Origin: Maribacter spongiicola
GTDB lineage: Bacteria > Bacteroidota > Bacteroidia > Flavobacteriales > Flavobacteriaceae
Length of the DNA stretch: 64,000 bases
NCBI RefSeq assembly: GCF_004364165.1
Contig: NZ_SOAY01000010.1
Coordinates: 1,267,098 to 1,331,097, forward strand
Direction of reading: 5' to 3'
Shown: positions 63,181-64,000 of the stretch, in pieces
Numbering within the stretch: position 1 is the first letter of the stretch
Layout: every line of letters begins with the position of its first letter
The notes under the pieces: generated by a model
Databases searched by the model: none
What the model was told of the DNA's origin: nothing
The model's input: the letters and a program-made list of their open reading frames with translations, nothing else
Position numbers and translations under genes: made by a program

Positions 63181-63366
63181 CTATATATCGTTTATCATTT
63201 TCTTTAATTTTTCTTTAGACTCTCCAGTCTTTTCTTGAATTCTACCTAATAACTCATCAGATTTACCTTCAGCGTATGTTAGGTCGTCATCGGTAAGGTC
63301 TGCATATTGTTGTTTAAGCTTCCCTTTTGCTATATTCCATTTCCCTTTAAATTGTTCTTCATTCAT
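63181..63366 (-). CDS. CsbD-family stress protein
   Basis: A 61-residue protein of the CsbD/YjbJ family: MNEEQFKGKWNIAKGKLKQQYADLTDDDLTYAEGKSDELLGRIQEKTG is the standard full-length pattern, two to three charged helices. General-stress proteins of unknown mechanism, cytosolic. Single gene, sharing a terminator with asnB. Confidence 0.95.
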   Translation of the reverse strand: MNEEQFKGKWNIAKGKLKQQYADLTDDDLTYAEGKSDELLGRIQEKTGESKEKLKKMINDI

Positions 63367-63667
63367 GATATATTGTTTTAAGATTATATAGCTAAGTTAA
63401 AAGTCATATGTAAAGGAAATCTTAATAAAAGCTTGATTTAATCGATAGCGCACACATTGATTTTAATGCAGTTAATTCTACTTGAAAATGTTAATGAAAT
63501 GCAAATAAAATGCATGGTTTAATGAGGGTTCTTCTATTTCTAATTCATCTTATGAATTTATATATGCTAAATTTTATCAGGCTAATTGAAGTAATTCAAA
63601 TTTGTCGTTAATAAAATGTTGCATCAACAGGTATGCCTATTCTGCTTTTTTAAGGTAAACACTCTAA

Positions 63668-63690
63668 TTTTCCACAATCATTGTTGATAA
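63668..63690. promoter_or_regulatory. Pair of DnaA-box-like sequences upstream of gyrB
   Basis: TTTTCCACA (63668-63676, + strand) and TTATCAACA (minus strand, 63682-63690) each differ by one base from the DnaA box TTATCCACA and face each other across 5 bases. They lie in the 418-bp gap 63367-63784, which holds no gene. DnaA regulation of gyrB is possible; chance in an AT-rich region cannot be excluded. Confidence 0.35.
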
Positions 63691-63738
63691 CTTACGCTTT
63701 GCAAGTGCTAGAAAGGCTATATTTCATGGGGTATTGCG

Positions 63739-63746
63739 TATATTTG
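63739..63746 (+). promoter_or_regulatory. gyrB -7 promoter element (TATATTTG)
   Basis: Perfect TAnnTTTG match, 38 bases before the gyrB start; no clear TTG -33 element at the usual distance. Confidence 0.6.
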
Positions 63747-63784
63747 TAAGATTGCAAAATTTGAAGTAAAACAACCTAAATTTT

Positions 63785-64000
63785 ATGAGCGAAGAAGCAA
63801 ATAAGAAAAATTATTCGGCCGATAGTATTCAGGCCTTAGAAGGTATGGAGCACGTACGTATGCGTCCATCCATGTATATAGGTGATGTTGGGGTCCGTGG
63901 TTTGCACCACTTGGTATATGAAGTAGTGGATAACTCTATTGATGAGGCTATGGGTGGGCATTGCGACACCATAAGTGTAACCATAAACGAAGATAATTCT
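63785..64000 (+). CDS. gyrB: DNA gyrase subunit B (N-terminal part)
   Basis: The first 72 codons of GyrB, cut by the right edge. Translation gives [20 protein letters not shown], then [40 protein letters not shown]: the GHKL ATPase start with the catalytic Glu and Asn of [10 protein letters not shown]. The subunit supplies ATP-driven strand passage for DNA supercoiling. The ATG at 63785 follows an A-rich leader and a perfect -7 element. Confidence 0.96.
   Translation, partial: MSEEANKKNYSADSIQALEGMEHVRMRPSMYIGDVGVRGLHHLVYEVVDNSIDEAMGGHCDTISVTINEDNS

Overview
The window looks like a chromosomal segment of a marine Flavobacteriaceae-type Bacteroidetes (Maribacter/Zobellia-like; genus not resolved). 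The evidence is low GC, several perfect Bacteroidetes -7 elements (TAnnTTTG) upstream of genes, A-rich rather than Shine-Dalgarno leaders, many exported or lipoprotein genes, and family types typical of the phylum (DUF6090, DUF2911, DUF885, an OmpA protein, a TPR/barrel pair, a Pseudomonas-like isocitrate lyase). No rRNA, tRNA, CRISPR array, insertion sequence or phage was seen. The window cuts a serine hydrolase at its left edge and gyrB at its right edge.

Region by region: (1) 1-5.75 kb holds the end of a penicillin-recognising serine hydrolase, then an XRE/RamB-like regulator divergent from the glyoxylate shunt genes aceB and aceA, with a perfect 14-bp palindrome between them. (2) 5.8-11.9 kb is a TetR gene and eight co-directional genes of redox/electrophile character: AhpD-like, SDR, GAPDH, EthD, unknown, DsbA-like, peroxiredoxin-like and DoxX-like. 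Matching inverted repeats overlap the TetR promoter and the cluster promoter. A third, weaker copy lies 50 kb away before a DUF2911 gene. (3) 11.9-20 kb is mixed: a zinc metallopeptidase, a gene-poor stretch with a candidate small RNA, a membrane-anchored EEP phosphatase/nuclease, a Yellow/MRJP-like lipoprotein, a haloacid dehalogenase and small envelope proteins. (4) 20-28.4 kb holds an Lrp regulator divergent from a PLP histidine decarboxylase, an orphan PAS histidine kinase, a frameshifted GNAT gene, an APC permease, and a Fur-family regulator divergent from a flavin disulfide reductase with two identical operator-like repeats between them.

(5) 28.7-46.2 kb holds two paralogous GH63/MGH1-like glucosidases in opposite orientation, an AraC regulator, a cupin protein, an ATP/ADP-translocase-like transporter fused to HEAT repeats, a second serine hydrolase, and a tight four-gene operon (threonine-synthase-like PLP enzyme, DUF1611, dipeptide-epimerase-like enzyme, NhaD antiporter). 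The DUF1611/epimerase pair resembles the DgcN/DgcA route of D-glutamate catabolism. An amidohydrolase, SRPBCC and ftsE operon follows. (6) 46.3-64 kb holds an ftsE-divergent TPR protein and outer-membrane barrel pair with a perfect 22-bp palindrome upstream, an internally duplicated propeller-like lipoprotein, an OmpA protein, NIPSNAP, a NYN/OST-HTH protein, a DUF885 peptidase-like lipoprotein, a YtcJ-like amidohydrolase, DUF2911, asnB, CsbD and the start of gyrB.

The best leads are the TetR operator set with its GAPDH-containing redox cluster, the D-amino-acid/peptidoglycan-type operon with two unexpected partner genes, and the palindrome beside ftsE. All functional statements come from reading motifs; no searches were run.
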